From contig CM046844.1 of NCBI GenBank assembly GCA_025618425.1, positions 11,582,058-11,646,057 on the forward strand: DNA of 64,000 nt, in the 5' to 3' direction. The notes beneath the pieces were generated by a model. That model was not told the origin of the DNA and did no database searches. It was given only the letters and a program-made list of their open reading frames with translations. Made by a program: the position numbers and the translations under genes. Source of the stretch: Heliocidaris tuberculata. Its lineage: Eukaryota > Echinodermata > Echinoidea > Camarodonta > Echinometridae. Positions 1 through 13,900 of this stretch are shown here, one piece after another. Numbering within the stretch: the stretch's first letter is position 1; each line of letters starts with the position of its first letter.

Positions 1-1351
1 ATGGGATATGAACTAGACGAGCTAACTCTCATCTTTCAGCCCCCATTGCGGAGGATTAACATGTTTACAAGCAATTTCGTCCTAAGAGGAATAACCTTAA
101 AGCAAAAAAAGTGAGAAGTTATAAGAAAACTGATGAGAAAGCTAAAATGAAATTTCACATTGTGGGAAAGAATTAATTTATTTAATACACTTTTAAGTAG
201 GAATGAAACTTTAGTAGTTCCAGTCTATTATTTTTTTTTTACTAAATGTATGAGTACTTGTTTAACAATGAAATACACTACAAATTTTCTTTTTCCTAGG
301 TATAGGAAATGCTTGTGTTTAATTACAAAATTTCTTTGCAATTTTCTGTTTTGTTTCTTTATCAATTATTTCTAAAGGCATTACAGTTGAGATGCTTTTA
401 TACGTCTATTTTGGTGAAAAGAAAATGAATAATGCACAACCAATCTCTACACTCTTGCTGATAAGTTTTATTTCTTACTGAAACAAAAACCTATGAAGTA
501 ATGCCTTTCACAAATAAAATTACTATCACATTACTGATGACTAGATACCAAAGATATGTTCTTCTTAGCTCATGACATACATGACATAATGCGATTGATT
601 GTTTACATGGGTTGATATACGTACATGTGGTTATGAAAGGCTTAATTAAACCTTCCCACTTCTTCAGAACATCATTTTGCCTCAAGAAACAATAAGCGAT
701 GATTGCAGTTGTAATGCTCATGCATCAGATGAATAATCAGGCAGGCACTTAATTATGAAACTATGACCATTGGCAATTCATCAGAAAATGTTTTTGTTGT
801 ATTTCTTTTGTCGTTGGTTATCATTACGACATATTAGTGTTTTTTTTGTCCTCTTCCTTTCTAGGTATGAGTCAAATCAATCATTGAAGTTCTCAAGCCA
901 ATTTATCAAATTGAGACCCAAGCATTCTTTTTTTATATTTATATGAGTCCCAAGCATTCAACAGCTGACCATTAGTGTGTAAAACCCTTTATCCTCTTCA
1001 TTGCTCAACTCCTATTGAAAGATGGAATTATTCCAGCCTCAAGGAGATTGCACCAAATTACATGGTAATGAATGTCACCAGACCAGAACTAATTAATTAA
1101 TTTGCCAAGTTGTCTCTCGTCAGAGGCGAAACAAATTTCGCCATGAATCACGGGGGACCCGGAGACCCAACCCTGGAGGGGAACCCAAAATCAAATTAAA
1201 TCATCTGAATCAATTTTTGAGAAACGCGAGGATGTTGTGATCACCCTGGGCGTATTATTTGCCCGCTCGGTCGTCCTTGTAGACGTTCGTCATTACTCTC
1301 TTCTACTCTTCCATTCTTCTTTTCTTTTGATTGATTTTCTACATTTATGTG

Positions 1352-1414
1352 CTCCTCTCTCTCTCTCTCTCTCTCTCTCTTTCACACACACACACACACA
1401 CACTCACACTCACT
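1352..1414. repeat. (CT)n followed by (CA)n microsatellite
   Basis: A run of CT dinucleotides passes directly into CA dinucleotides, a common compound microsatellite. Confidence 0.95.
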
Positions 1415-2222
1415 CCCTATATTATCTTCTGTACAGTTTCTTTAAAAAAATCATTCTGCCATTTCTTTTGTCTTGTTATATCTCTTTCTAAAACCTGTCT
1501 TTTCCTTTTCCCTTTCTAATTTTGATTCTAATATCTTATTTCTCTCTGTTCATCTACATCTTTTTTTCCATTTCAATCACTCCTATTACCCTGTTTACTT
1601 CTCTTTCACTTTCACTATTGTATTTGTCATACTTTTTGCACAGCATCTCATAACAATTTTTACATCCCTTTATTCCATCAGGGACTGTCACCTTGTGCAC
1701 AGTTGGTCCATATTTTTTCCTCCTTTTATTTAATAGCTTTCCTCTCTCCTTCACCTTCTCTAATATCTGTAGTTGATCATCCTGGACAGATTACATGTGT
1801 GTGGGTAGTCTTTATTAGTTTGCTGCTATTTTTAGAGATTTTGCGTGATTATATTTCGACAACAAATTTTTTTGCAATGTCTGTAGGGAAATGAAATAGA
1901 AGTAAACTGATTTTTTTCTAATTGTTGCGTGGGTGCAATTGATGCGCTGTTGCTATTAGCAACGGTTGTAATTTGATCACATGTTATATAGGCCATATAT
2001 TATCTTCTGTGAATTCCTTCCCTCTACATTTCACCCTCTTTCACTCTTTTCCTATCTCACTTTCTCTTTACCTCTTTTCCAATTCACATCTCTTTGTCTC
2101 TTCTACTTTATTTTCTTCTGTTTCCTCTCCTTTCTCCAGCTCTCATCTCTCTATTTATTGTTCAATCGTCCTCTTTCCTTCTGCTTCATACATCATTTCT
2201 TTAGTTTTATTTTCTCCCCTCT

Positions 2223-2267
2223 CATAGCCCCTCTCTCTTTCTCTCTGTCTCTCTCTCTCCCCACCTG

Positions 2268-2302
<35 letters not shown>

Positions 2303-2572
2303 CCCCCTCTCTCTCCCCCTCTCTCCCCCTCTCTCCCCCTCTCTCCCCCCCTCTCTCCCCCTCTCTCCCCCTCTCTCTCCCCCTCTCTCCCCCTCTCTCT
2401 CCCCCTCTCTCCCCCTCTCTCCCCCCCTCTCTCCCCCTCTCTCTCCCCCTCTCCCTTTCTCTCCCCCTCTCTCCCCCTCTCTCTCCCCCTCTCTCCCCCT
2501 CTCTCCCCCTCTCTCCCCCTCTCTCTCTCCCCTCTCTCTCTCCCCCCTCTCTCTCCCCCTCTCTACCCCTCT

Positions 2573-2604
<32 letters not shown>

Positions 2605-2625
2605 CCTCTCTCTCTCTCTCTCTGT
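2223..2625. repeat. 400-bp CTCTCC/CCCCTCT minisatellite
   Basis: Long pure-pyrimidine array, mainly CTCTCCCCCT units flanked by (CT)n. Reading frames across it encode only Ser/Leu/Pro (plus strand) or Arg/Glu/Gly (minus strand) and are not genes. Such mirror-like polypyrimidine DNA can form triplex structures. Confidence 0.95.
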
Positions 2626-4374
2626 ATGTATCAAATCCCTCTATATATATCTTTTTATTTTCCTTCACATGTTGACATGGACTCAGTCAGTCCATCTCTT
2701 TCCCCTATACTCATCATCGTTTTTCGACTCCTGCTACAGCCGACACTTGACATCTTGTGTGTCTCCTAAACTGATGAGTAAATAATCAAAGATGGCATTC
2801 TAAACATCCCATATAATACCTCTCTTACTCATCTTCGGCACATGATAAGATTAGGTGATGTTGGTTTGTCACCTATTCCATTAAGATTCCTGTCCCCTGT
2901 GATGGGTCTTCTACTTTCCGCTTCCAGTCTCTCTAAACAAAGATAGAACATATTGTGTGTTTAGAGCAAGAAGGATGTTAATTCTGTCTTAAAATATATG
3001 ACTTAGCGCCCTTCTAGCTTTGAACAGATGATGAAGGAAATGCAAAAAAGATATATCACTCTCCTTGAGGCTGTGGTTACTTCAGACATTTTAACATTCT
3101 CCCAATGAGGAAAGAAATATGTTAGTTTTCAAGTGCCAGTACAGATCCACAGTTTGAAATACATGTATATTCTTGATGATTAATATGTAGGCCTACATGC
3201 GCCTTCCTGTTTTCTTTTTCTTTTTAACGGGGTGCTTGAAAACCTATTTACAATGGTTCACCGTGACATCCACTCGACGTTACAACAGAGATCCCAACCA
3301 GTATGATTCTTTTGTATTTAGTACAATAAAAACAGTAAAATACAACAATATGAGATTTGGATAGTATCTTGGATATTTCCAGAGATATTGTGCTTTTGCT
3401 TGTTTTTATATTGACGGTTTCAATTTCTAAGCAGATTATTTTTTGCAGCTATTACTTTCTCGTAATTTGCTTTTACACTGCTTGCAGTGCCCCCCCCCCA
3501 CTCCCCATTAGTCTATTCTCAGAAAGCAGTGAGTTTGGTTGGTGGATCGAGTACTGGGAATTTAATTTCGATCTAAAGCACCTACAATATGTCTGTCTAG
3601 TATTTTCTGCTCGGGGTATATCGACCCTGATGAGAAATTACAAGTAAATTTTTGTCTGGTCTGGAAGGTGTGAAAATGCCGAAAGTCACTTCTGACATTT
3701 CACTGGATGTGCATTCACTATGTAATCTGATCCCCCAGAACATGAATGTTGTCAAAGAATATTTATAAGCTTCAAAATATCAAAGGGAAAGAGTTTCAGT
3801 TTACATGTGATGTTGAGGTGCACTGACATTAAACATACAAAACCTTTGAAGGCCCGAAGAATTTTACTATTTTAGAATATTCGTATTCAACTCACCAATT
3901 ATTTCAACTTGTCACCATGTGGTTGGTATTTGAAATGTATATGTGTGTGGGTTTGAGAGATTTAATCTGTAAAAAGATCATGAAACATGTATCTGGTGTT
4001 CAGAATGTCTTTATTGTTGAAATAATTATGCTGCTTTTTGAAAACGAAACTGATACAGCAAACAAGATACCAGAGTGCTGAATTGAGTAGTTTTTGTTTT
4101 ATCCGGAAGCCAGATGGGCGATGATTGATAATGTTACAAAAGTGAACATCTGTACTGCACACCATGTCTGTCAAAATTGACACTCCTGGCGCTGTTGTGA
4201 GAGATACATGTACATTTTAATTGTTGGTATACATGTATATACTGTTGTGTATTAAACACAAAATGCAAAGTATATTAACATTATTTTAACCAATTCTGAA
4301 GGTAAATGGATAGCACTTCACATAGAATTAACACACTTCTGGCTCTCTGTAAACAATTTGAATACTCATCAGGT

Positions 4375-4865
4375 GATGGAGATCAAATGATTGAGAATAT
4401 TGATGTCGATTTTTTGCTCCATTTCTTCATATTTGTTTGTTTGTTTTACAGAGTTTTACAGAGTGATAGATTAGAGAAACTGGGATGTTCCTTTCTAATG
4501 ATACAAATATTTATGTAGGTTTCTTGGTCAATTTATTCATTTATCTGTTTGTGTTACAAATTGATAGATTTGATGAACATTGTTATTTGAGAATATTGAC
4601 ATGGTTTTCTTGCTTCATTTGTTGATATTGATTTATTTGTTTGTTTTACAGAGTGATAGATTTGATGAACATCGTTACTTAAGAATATTGGCATGGTTTT
4701 CTCGCTTCATTTGTTGATAATGATTTTATTTGTTTGTTTTACAAATTGATAGATTTGATGATTATTGTTATTTAAGAATATTGGCTCGGTTTTCTTGCTT
4801 CATTTGTTGATATTGATTTATTTGTTTGTTTTACAGAGTGATAGATTAGATGAACAGAGATGTTC
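4375..4865 (+). repeat. Five-copy ~93-bp tandem repeat spanning the GoLoco exon acceptor
   Basis: The word GATAGATT recurs at 4465, 4563, 4655, 4748 and 4840 (spacing 98, 92, 93, 92). Each copy holds a GAATATTG stretch, a T-rich tract, an acceptor-like TTTTACA and the first codons of the GoLoco exon. An AG acceptor is present in copies 1, 3 and 5 and mutated (acaaat) in 2 and 4. Only copy 5 encodes DEQRC and has a downstream donor; copy 1 reads SDRLEKLGCSF then a stop, copy 3 SDRFDEHRY then a stop. Confidence 0.88.
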
Positions 4866-4956
4866 TCTGCCAGTGGTACTCCAACCCTCTTTCAGTTCAC
4901 CATCGCCAAAGCCAAAAGTCAAGGCAAAAAAGTCCAACACAGAGAAGATCAAAGAG
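4837..4956 (+). CDS. RAP1GAP: Rap1GAP exon A: GoLoco core
   Basis: Forty codons, phase 0 at both ends. It opens with [12 protein letters not shown]; human Rap1GAP has SRMDEQRCSFP at this place. The DEQR block is the G-alpha-i binding core of GoLoco motifs, but the helical half that normally precedes it must come from an upstream exon not found here. A Lys/Ser-rich stretch follows. The acceptor is tttgttttacag and the donor GAG|gtaaat. The acceptor and the first codons belong to a 93-bp tandem repeat. Confidence 0.9.
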
Positions 4957-7900
4957 GTAAATATAGCTAAACACATAATGGTTCTTTTCTTGTATTCTGT
5001 ATAGTGTATATATTTGTGGATATGTTTATATCACTTATATCCACCATGCAAGGTGCTCAGGATGATTATATATATCCAAAGCTATAGTACATGAAGAATG
5101 TGTTTGCATGTTATGTATTCATTCCAACAATTTTTTTTTTTTTTTTTTTTTTTTAACCCATCGACTACTGAATTCTCTCATTTACTTTGGCTTAAAACAG
5201 GAGTCACCCGGTTCCTACAGGAAATGGGATAACATGAGTCATAAAAGAGGAGGTTTCTGGTGATGCTGTGTATATTCATTCTTTGGTGTTACCACTTTTC
5301 CTCCCTCTCCATAATACAGTTAATAAAGAAAGAGGGCCCATACCCCTCCATCGTACAGCCTACAGACCGAGGATACTGGCTGGATGGAACGATCACCCTC
5401 AACGCAGATGACGCGAGATCCGAGAAGGACGTCGACACCAGCCTCGATGAGGAAGCCTGCAGTATGGTCACGTCATCGTCGCTCAACGGGAGCTTGTCAG
5501 CAGCAGGGGACATCTCGCCTTCACCGTCGTGTTCGTCGATTCCTTTCCCACTCCAACTGGAGTTTGACGACAGTAATCAGATGTACAGAAGATACTTCCT
5601 TGGAAAGGTAAGATAAAGTACAATATTTCTGCACTCATGGAAATTTCTTCTCTAATCAGCTTATTTCGACTGCCTTCAAACTTTTTCTTGGTTTTTTATT
5701 TACGCAAGATTATTGGCAAATAGTTATAATGAATATTCATTACATAGGATTATCATAACATGGCATGGTGTTTCTTGGAAATCTACAAGAGACACAGACC
5801 CACCACCCCTCAATGCCTGTTCCTGTTTCTTATTTTCTGTCTCATACCTTTTTCTTTCAAAAAGTTGTCATTATATAGAAATTTGGAGGCAGTACAATGA
5901 TAAGGGATGTATTTCTTGGCACATGCTTACTTTCATTGAGAGTGGGAGAACTTTTAATAATTTGATTTGTAGCCAGACAATTGATTTTCAGGCATTGCAC
6001 AATACCAAGTTTTCTGGATGATTATGGGGCTAGTTACCAGGTGTTGTGGTTTGTCCATTTGTAATGATTACTAGATTTCTCTGTTCATCTCTGACCAAAT
6101 GACATTCTGATTGTAGTTTGGGCTTTTATCAAGAATTACCTTGATGATGCATTACCAAAAATTTCCAACTCCCCCTTTAAAAATACATATTGTTTAAAAG
6201 CTTGTTAGAAAGTTCTTCCACTGTAAGCTTCTAGAAATTGTATGAGTTTCTTTCAAAGTAAGAACTGGTAGTTAGTGTGCCATTCTGTCTAAAGTTCAGG
6301 TATGTGGTTCCTTCTCTCTCTATGGTTGACTTCCAGATAGTTAGCAAGAAACAATGCGGAAATCAAAGTAAATCAAATTTCTTCAACATAATTTCCTTTT
6401 GCTCTACTTTTTGTTGTGCACATGTACAGAGTACTTCCTTCAAAACATTCAATTTCACTGATGATTGTCAGTGGTATCGATTCCAGTAGTGACTACTTTG
6501 CAGCTGTTTAAGAGAAGTAATAAACTTTGCTAGGTATTAGATATCATTTGCTGAGAGCCAGAAGGGCGTTTCCTATTAGGGCGATTCCATGTAATGTGTC
6601 ACGTATGACATATGACTTTTATTCAATCATATCAATTATTTCGTAAAAAAAAAAAAATTTCTTGTTCTGCCCATTGAATAATGGTAGCCGTACTGAAAGA
6701 ACCATTGATCGATGGTTATATTATCAAGAGATTGCTTATTTCGGGATGAAATAAAATTCATGTCGCATGGGATACATTGCATGCAATTGCCCATTAGCCT
6801 TTTGCACAGAGTCAATGCCCTTTTAGCCCTTACCTGGAGTGTCTTTATCAATTTGGTTGTAGAAAATATTTAATGTGACAGGGAATATACAGGCATTTTA
6901 GGAGCATTGTCATTTTCGATCGTGATGACAAATAAAAGTTTTTGTATATTAAAGCAAACAGCGAGTGGCACAAAACCATTTGTCAGCCTGACTGGAGCAA
7001 CCAAAGTTCATGATTGGGCATATCAAGACTTTAGTAGATTCCTGCAAATACCATTCATAGACTGTATAGGAAATAGGTGATAACTGACCCACTGTGAATC
7101 AGAAGGGGGCAAGTTCTTTGCTTAGTTCTTGAATCAAGGGTGTTACAGTGACCCCTGTTGTCCTAAAGTACTTTACCTTTAAACAGTGATAGGTTCAACC
7201 ATTTTTAGACAAACTCCACCCTAACTTTTGGAATTGCTTTTGAATTGTGTTTGGATTAGAATAATTTGTCTACATGATATCGTACAAGAGTTATGTACGC
7301 TGTTGAGAGCCAAAAGGGTGTTAACCTGTATCCTTTTACGCAGGGTTAAAGACCTTCTGGCTGTAACCCTTCCAGGACAGGAAATATTTCAGGGCTAAAT
7401 AGATCACATTTTGTTCTTCAAATTGGTAACAATAATATTTTTCTTTTAGTGCTACATGCTTCTAACTAGCTGTGATGTTTTTGAAAATATATATGGTTAG
7501 GAATTTTGTCGAAAAGTTTTTGAAAAAAAAAGAAGATTTTGAACCTCCCAATGTGTTGCCAATTTAAGGATTTTTAAGCTTATTCTCCTTTTTTAGATTC
7601 CTGGCATCAAACACAATATGGTAATGCAACAAAAATTGACACAGTGTGTGCAGAAATTTGGCTCTTTCTGCTCAGGTATCTGGTATTTTTTAGAGCTCTG
7701 AATCATAAGTTACTGAACCAAACCACAAAATGTGGTCAATTGTCTCGAAAGGGTTAACAAACAAGGTCAATCCTTAGAAAGTTGTATTTTCATATAGGTG
7801 CATGAAGCTAGATAGACAATGAAGAAGATACTTTGGGGTTTTGGACCCAAGATCAAACCACTCCTATATGCTTCCCTTTGAGACTATTCAATGCTGTGGT

Positions 7901-10900
7901 AATGGTAATCTTCCTAAAACCTTCAACATCAACCAACCTCTTAATGAGTGTTCCTAGAACCTTTCAGTTACCACGGTAACAAAATGTGTCATGGTTACTT
8001 AAAATAAGACAATGGACATTGAGTCAGAGACATAATGAATATAATTTTATCTCCTTGAAGAGGGAATTAAAATTGACCTTTTCGGAGGTCATGTTGTGGA
8101 ATTATTTAGGCATCCCTCTTCTCACAGACATCTAATTCATTTCTATTCAACATATTAGACAATGATCATGTTTGTGCATATTGTTCACAAAATAATAGTG
8201 AACTAGACTCCTCCCTCAGGAAACACAATTTGGGAACAAGGTAGTGAGAATTTGTTACCCTTTAACTTGTCCCTAACTAGTTAATCAGATTTTTTTTAAA
8301 TTGAAAATATTACCCTTCATATTGAAGTTTGCTTCACCTTTATTTGAATGTCTGTATATTTCTCAAAATGAGTGAAGCATTTTGCCCCCTACCAATCACT
8401 CGCTCACTAGTTTCTCTTCCCCTGATAAATCAAACTTCTGATTCCAGGGTATCATGTGTATACCGTGTAATGTAGTCATGTCTGTGTCGGGTCTACAACC
8501 GTGACAAAACTCAAGACAACCGTCTAGTGAGGTCTAAGTGGTCTATTACTACTCTGTCTTTGGTCTCTTCTAGACTCTCATCATCAAGTAAGACAATAGT
8601 CTGTAGGAGATAATAAGATGATTAATTAAATGTATAAGTGTCTGCACAACTAATCTAATATGGGTTAAGCTATTGCATACATATAGTATTGAGACTTGTT
8701 AGTAGCTGATTGATTATATTAGTGTAGATTTCTTTCTATATATTGTCTCATACTGGTATCTTCATGCCTTTCCTTATTTCTGCTTCCATTTTTTTTTTTA
8801 ATTCCTCTTTTCATCACTTCTAAATATTGTTGTTCATTGTATTCACCATTGTTTTTCTTCATGAGCTCTTTTCTCTTGAGGAGGGGGCCTTAATTCCCCA
8901 TAATCCTTTCCTTTCTCTTGCTGTAAGTTGGTTCTAGCTTCTTGTTGGTCTTGGAAGCTTTTATTCCTACCTTCTCCCCTCAATTGGAGGATTTAGTCAT
9001 CCTTCTGTTTATAGCCAAATACATGTCATATTGTATGGTCATCCTTGAACTAAAAGGCACTTTCCCTTTCATGAGCCTATTTCCAATAATACTTGTCAAA
9101 GCAATCTACAACTCTGTTTCACACATGACCAGGGCTGCTTTGGCTATTTAAACCTGTATTATATATAATATAGAAGTAAACATTGAAACTGAACTCCATT
9201 TTTGACACTTCCCATTACCCTGTTTTATCTGCAAACCATATTCCTAGGCAAAGTCTATTCCTTGGCAAGCATAAAGATCTTTTAAGTCTTAAGAAGAGAG
9301 AGTTTTCATCTTGTATGCTCACTGTGTCAAGATAACTGTACATTTGAAGTAAATCTCTGTATGATACAGCTTGTGTGGCTTAATACATGTTCACATAAAA
9401 TGTACCATTTAAAAGGAGTGTTACAAGAGACAGTTCAGTGCCCTGTTGCAGTCATAGGATACTGAGCTGTGTATTTTCTTTGAGTATCATCAGGAAATGT
9501 TCCAAATTGGCTCTTCATTAGCTCTGCTATCCTAAACTCTGGTACATTATTGGTGCTAAGGACCTGCGATGTCATGTGACTCACCCTTCATTGTTTCTTT
9601 AATTGAATAATAAGGCAAGAACCTAAGGGAAAGAAAGTTTTTGTTACAAGAGGAATATGGGGAGGGCTGTCCCCATTGACAACATATACTGTATATGGCA
9701 TTTCATGTTGATGGGTGATATGATGGGTGGTACAGTCATCCTATCTGGTGCCTCTCTTAGGTTTTAATGAATGGAGCACAACTATTTCACCCCTTGAAAT
9801 CTTTGCATGGGAACAATCTGGATTGCCAAAATTGTCTTGTGTGTAATTTTCCATAGATACTGTACATGTGTCAAAAGTCGACTAAATCAGTCCATTGCAT
9901 GTTACAAAACTTAACCAAAGCAGGCAAAGAGGTCAATACAAGGGGCTAGGCACCACGAAGCAGGCGGAATCTGACTAGAAGGACATGGCAGTGGGGAGGG
10001 GTGTGGGTTAAGAATATAATGAGAAGGGGGGAAGTTCTTGATCAAGGGTAGCTTGGTGTTTTTCATGCTCTGGATGTTTAGTGGGGGGTAATTGAGTTTC
10101 ACACCTTATTGCCTAGTCGACGGGGCGAGTCTCTCCTTGGTCTCTCACAGATATCTGAGGCAAACACCTCACTGGATGGTTTTGAGGAAAGATATACTTT
10201 GCATTGGGAGGAGATGGTCCTTTCTAGAACACCAGTGCCCTATTTCCACTTTGAATAAACAGCCTTGAACTTGTGTCATACACTGAATCCACCTTGTGAA
10301 TTGATCCATGACACTTTTGGCATAATTCCTTGAAATGACATCAACAGGATTTCATCCACTGAAAGATAACAAATAAGTAGAACACAATTGCAGACATTAA
10401 TTAAAAAATCTCCTTTTGAGACATCCCAAATAATTTCTAGTGCTGCCTAGAACGCTAATCAAGGAATAAAGTTATGAAATGTGTTAGATCATTGGTTGAT
10501 ATTTACTATTATATCAGTTGTCCTACAGAGGAAAGACAATCATGGATTTTAATATGTTGAAATGTACTGACCTCATAAAGGCTTGGCCAGACCCCTGTTG
10601 CATAAGATGTACAAAATACATACAACTGTCAAAATTCTAAAACAAATTTGCTGCCAGGCAATCAAATCCAGCAATTTTAGCAGCTTATATCAATTCTTGT
10701 ACATTGCTAGCCTACTGAGCAAGTTTATGGAACTCCTCAAATTTCCATCATTCAAGTGTCAATTTTTAGAAGAAGGGAAGAATTTGCCTTGATATGAGTG
10801 TTGTAATTCCTTTATTATTATCATCATTTTGCTCAAATTAGACTTTAATATCCCACGGCATTGCTTCATGCAGAGCCAAGGTTAATTGCATTTTGTGGGT

Positions 10901-13900
10901 GACTTCTGTACATCAGCAGCAATGGACAGAAAGGTAGAAACATGTATTGAGTGGAGTAGGGGATCGTAAGCTTATACATAAAACTCATGCTTTGAAATGA
11001 AGGAAGGGAAGTTTGGAGTTAGAGAGAAGGGAAATGTTGAGAAACAATCTTAGGAAGAGCATCCAGCTCGAAGACTAGCAGAAATGACATAAATCTTTTA
11101 AAGGAAATACTGATGTAGATATCGGCAGCAGAAATTTTGTGTAAAGTAAGTAATTTGTATTTTGAGATATTTCAATGCTTGAAAGTGCATGACATCTTTC
11201 TACAATATCATTTTGAATACCATGAATTGCTATAAAGAGTATTTTTAAAAAAAAAAATAGTTATTTAAAAGACCTTGAGATCTTTTGGTCAGTAGCCATT
11301 TAAAAAAAAAGAAATACATGTAAATCATGCTGATTAAAAACAAGAATAGATTTATGAAGAAGGGATAAATAGATAGATAGATAGATATATATATCTAAAA
11401 TTAAGAAGTTTAAGGCTACAGACAAGATGCTCCCTATCCAGCGATGGAACAACTCAGGTTTCTAGCCAGTTCCCTGCTAGAAGCAAAGTTAAATTAGAAT
11501 TAATCTTCAGGAAATGCGAGGGATTTAACAGGTTGAGTTCCCCCCCCCCCCCCGACTCCCCAATGAAATATTCTCCCTTCATTCTCAAAAGAAGAAATTG
11601 ACTTTTATGTTTGGGGCGTCCCTGGAGTTAGAACTGACCAGACAGTTTGCAAGGAAATTTTTAGGTACAGGAGAATCTAGCCGATACACCTGGAGTAACT
11701 ATTCCGTTTTGTGACTACCGCCCCTTGAAACGGCCAGAAGCTTGTCCCATTGATTTAATAGAGAGCCTGTTTATCAAATCGCTGGTGACATATGTCAGCA
11801 TTTAGAAGCAAATTAGAGGCAGGCTTCAATTTTCTTCCCTTTTTTGTATTTTTATCTGTTAATATTTTACCTTATTTTCTTGCATCTCTGTTACTCCTCC
11901 CCATGTTTCTTCTTCTCATTCTTCTCCTTCTTGATTCTTCTTTCCTCCTCCTCCTCCTCCTCCTCCTCCTCCTCCTCTTCTTCTTTCTCCTCCCCTTCTT
12001 CTTCCTCCTCCCCCTCCTTTTTCTTTTTCTCCTTTTTCTTTTTGCTCAGCTTTTTTATTCTTATTTTCATTCTTTTTTAAAGAAATATTGATGCTCTTCA
12101 TATTTTATTCTTCCTCCATTCCTGTGATATTTTTTCTTTCTCTTTTTTTCCACTTCCATCCACGTATGTGTATTTCATTCCTTCTTTTTCCTGTATTTTT
12201 CACCCTTTTCTTCAAGTCATTCTATTTAGTTTGTTTCTTTTATCACTTTGCATCCTAAGAATTCCAAATATACATTTACGAGGCACATCCTTTTGATTGC
12301 TGTTTGTCTTTCCATCTCTCTAAACCAAAAAAACTATTGTAGTTTAAAACCTAAATCAGTTATATGAAAACTAAACTGTTCACCTGTTCAAGTTTATATC
12401 CGAAACCTAATTTAACTCAGCATCTGTTTAAATAAACCCTATATACCTCTCTGATTGAGACCTATATGTTATTCCCTTGCTTGTCTGGAAGCCTACTTCT
12501 TGCCAAGTTTCGCAAGCCAAAAGGGAAAAGAACTCTGAAATTTGAGACGGAACTTGAATTTAGGGCACTGGTCAAGTTTGGTACAGTTAAACATTTAATA
12601 CCCGTGGATTAAGTGAAAGTTACTTCCAATCTAATTACTTAGTTTTGAGGGACATCTAGAAATACAGATGCTGATGAAGCACATTTTATATGACTTTACA
12701 AAATACAGCTTGTATTTTGTTTTGAAATTTAAGGCCCTGCCTTTATCTTCAATGATTTTCTTTCCTGTTCTTGTTATTGAATAAAATCTAATCATTTTTT
12801 TTTTCCAATAGGGAAACAGTAATAATAACTTTACTGATATCAGATTGTGCCTCACTATTACTAATTTGGTTGTGATTGTATTCAATTTCAATGGTTAACA
12901 AAAGCTGTAAGGAATCAGAACAAATGCTTTCACATTATTTTGATCTCAGATAAATTTCCAATTTCCGTTCCAATTGGAAATATTACGAAAGTTGTGGGGA
13001 AACCCAATAAATATGTTTTGATGTACATGTAAGATATATTTTCAATTTCCACTCTGAAATTAAATTAAGTTCTATGTCTGACTATTCTTTATAATGGCCG
13101 AGTAGACAGTGTGATATTAAACAAGAAGCAACAAAAGTACACAGACGAGAAAAAAATTAGTTTCAAGAAAAAACAAAGTAAGTATAAGAATTCCCCCTTA
13201 CAATTTACAAGAGATATGCAACATGTCTTGTTGGAAAGGTACCCTTTTTACAGTTTGGGGGCTATGATAAATGTCCAACTAAAGTATTTGGCACTTCAAG
13301 ATAACCTAACAACAAATTTAGGATGAAAAACTTCTCTCAAAGAATGAAAATATTTGATGATATTGGCATATTCCCTCAAGCATGTTATGATGAAATACAC
13401 TCAGAAAACAAGGGTACACAAGATTCATGTTTTGTCCTATTTATATTTTATTTGTTTCATTTTTTGTTGTGGGGGGGGGGGGGAGGCTCCTTCTATGCTC
13501 TTACTGCTACTTCCACTCTTTATATGAATAAAAAAGGCCCCTGCAATTATTTCTCCAGAATGTACTTGCGTCATCTTCTCTGCACTTTCCCTAAGTATTC
13601 AGGGCCACCTCACAAATTGGCAACGTCTCTATTGATTTGCCAACAGCAGTAGGGTTAACAGGCCAGGATTCCGCTTGGGAGCCATTATCTAATTTTCCAA
13701 TAACCTGTAATAAACAGAGTAGCTTCAGGTCATGGGCTCGCAATAGTACGCAAGAACATCATCAACTTGATCATAGGGTGTTTGCATGGAGGAATCCTCA
13801 TCAACATTTGATTACGAAGATAATTTGGTCATCTTTTCTATCCATGTAGAGTTGCACGATATGCATCTTGGAAACATGAATGCATAACCCTTCCATCAGT

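Larger units (their letters stand above)
1..4374. other. No gene recognised; CT-rich low-complexity DNA
   Basis: Both strands were read for coding similarity and none was found. If the Rap1GAP gene starts further upstream this is its 5' intron. It contains a CT/CA microsatellite (1352-1414), a 400-bp CT array and a C9 run near 3491. Confidence 0.6.

Noticed and set aside
1981..2769. 262-codon plus-strand frame and the 148-codon minus-strand frame opposite
   Set aside because: Both are translations of the CT-rich minisatellite (Ser/Leu/Pro or Arg/Glu/Gly only), with no domain or splice context.
4306..4518. Plus-strand frame containing SDRLEKLGCSF as a possible alternative GoLoco exon
   Set aside because: It lacks the DEQR core and has no donor before its stop; it is a degenerate copy of the tandem unit.
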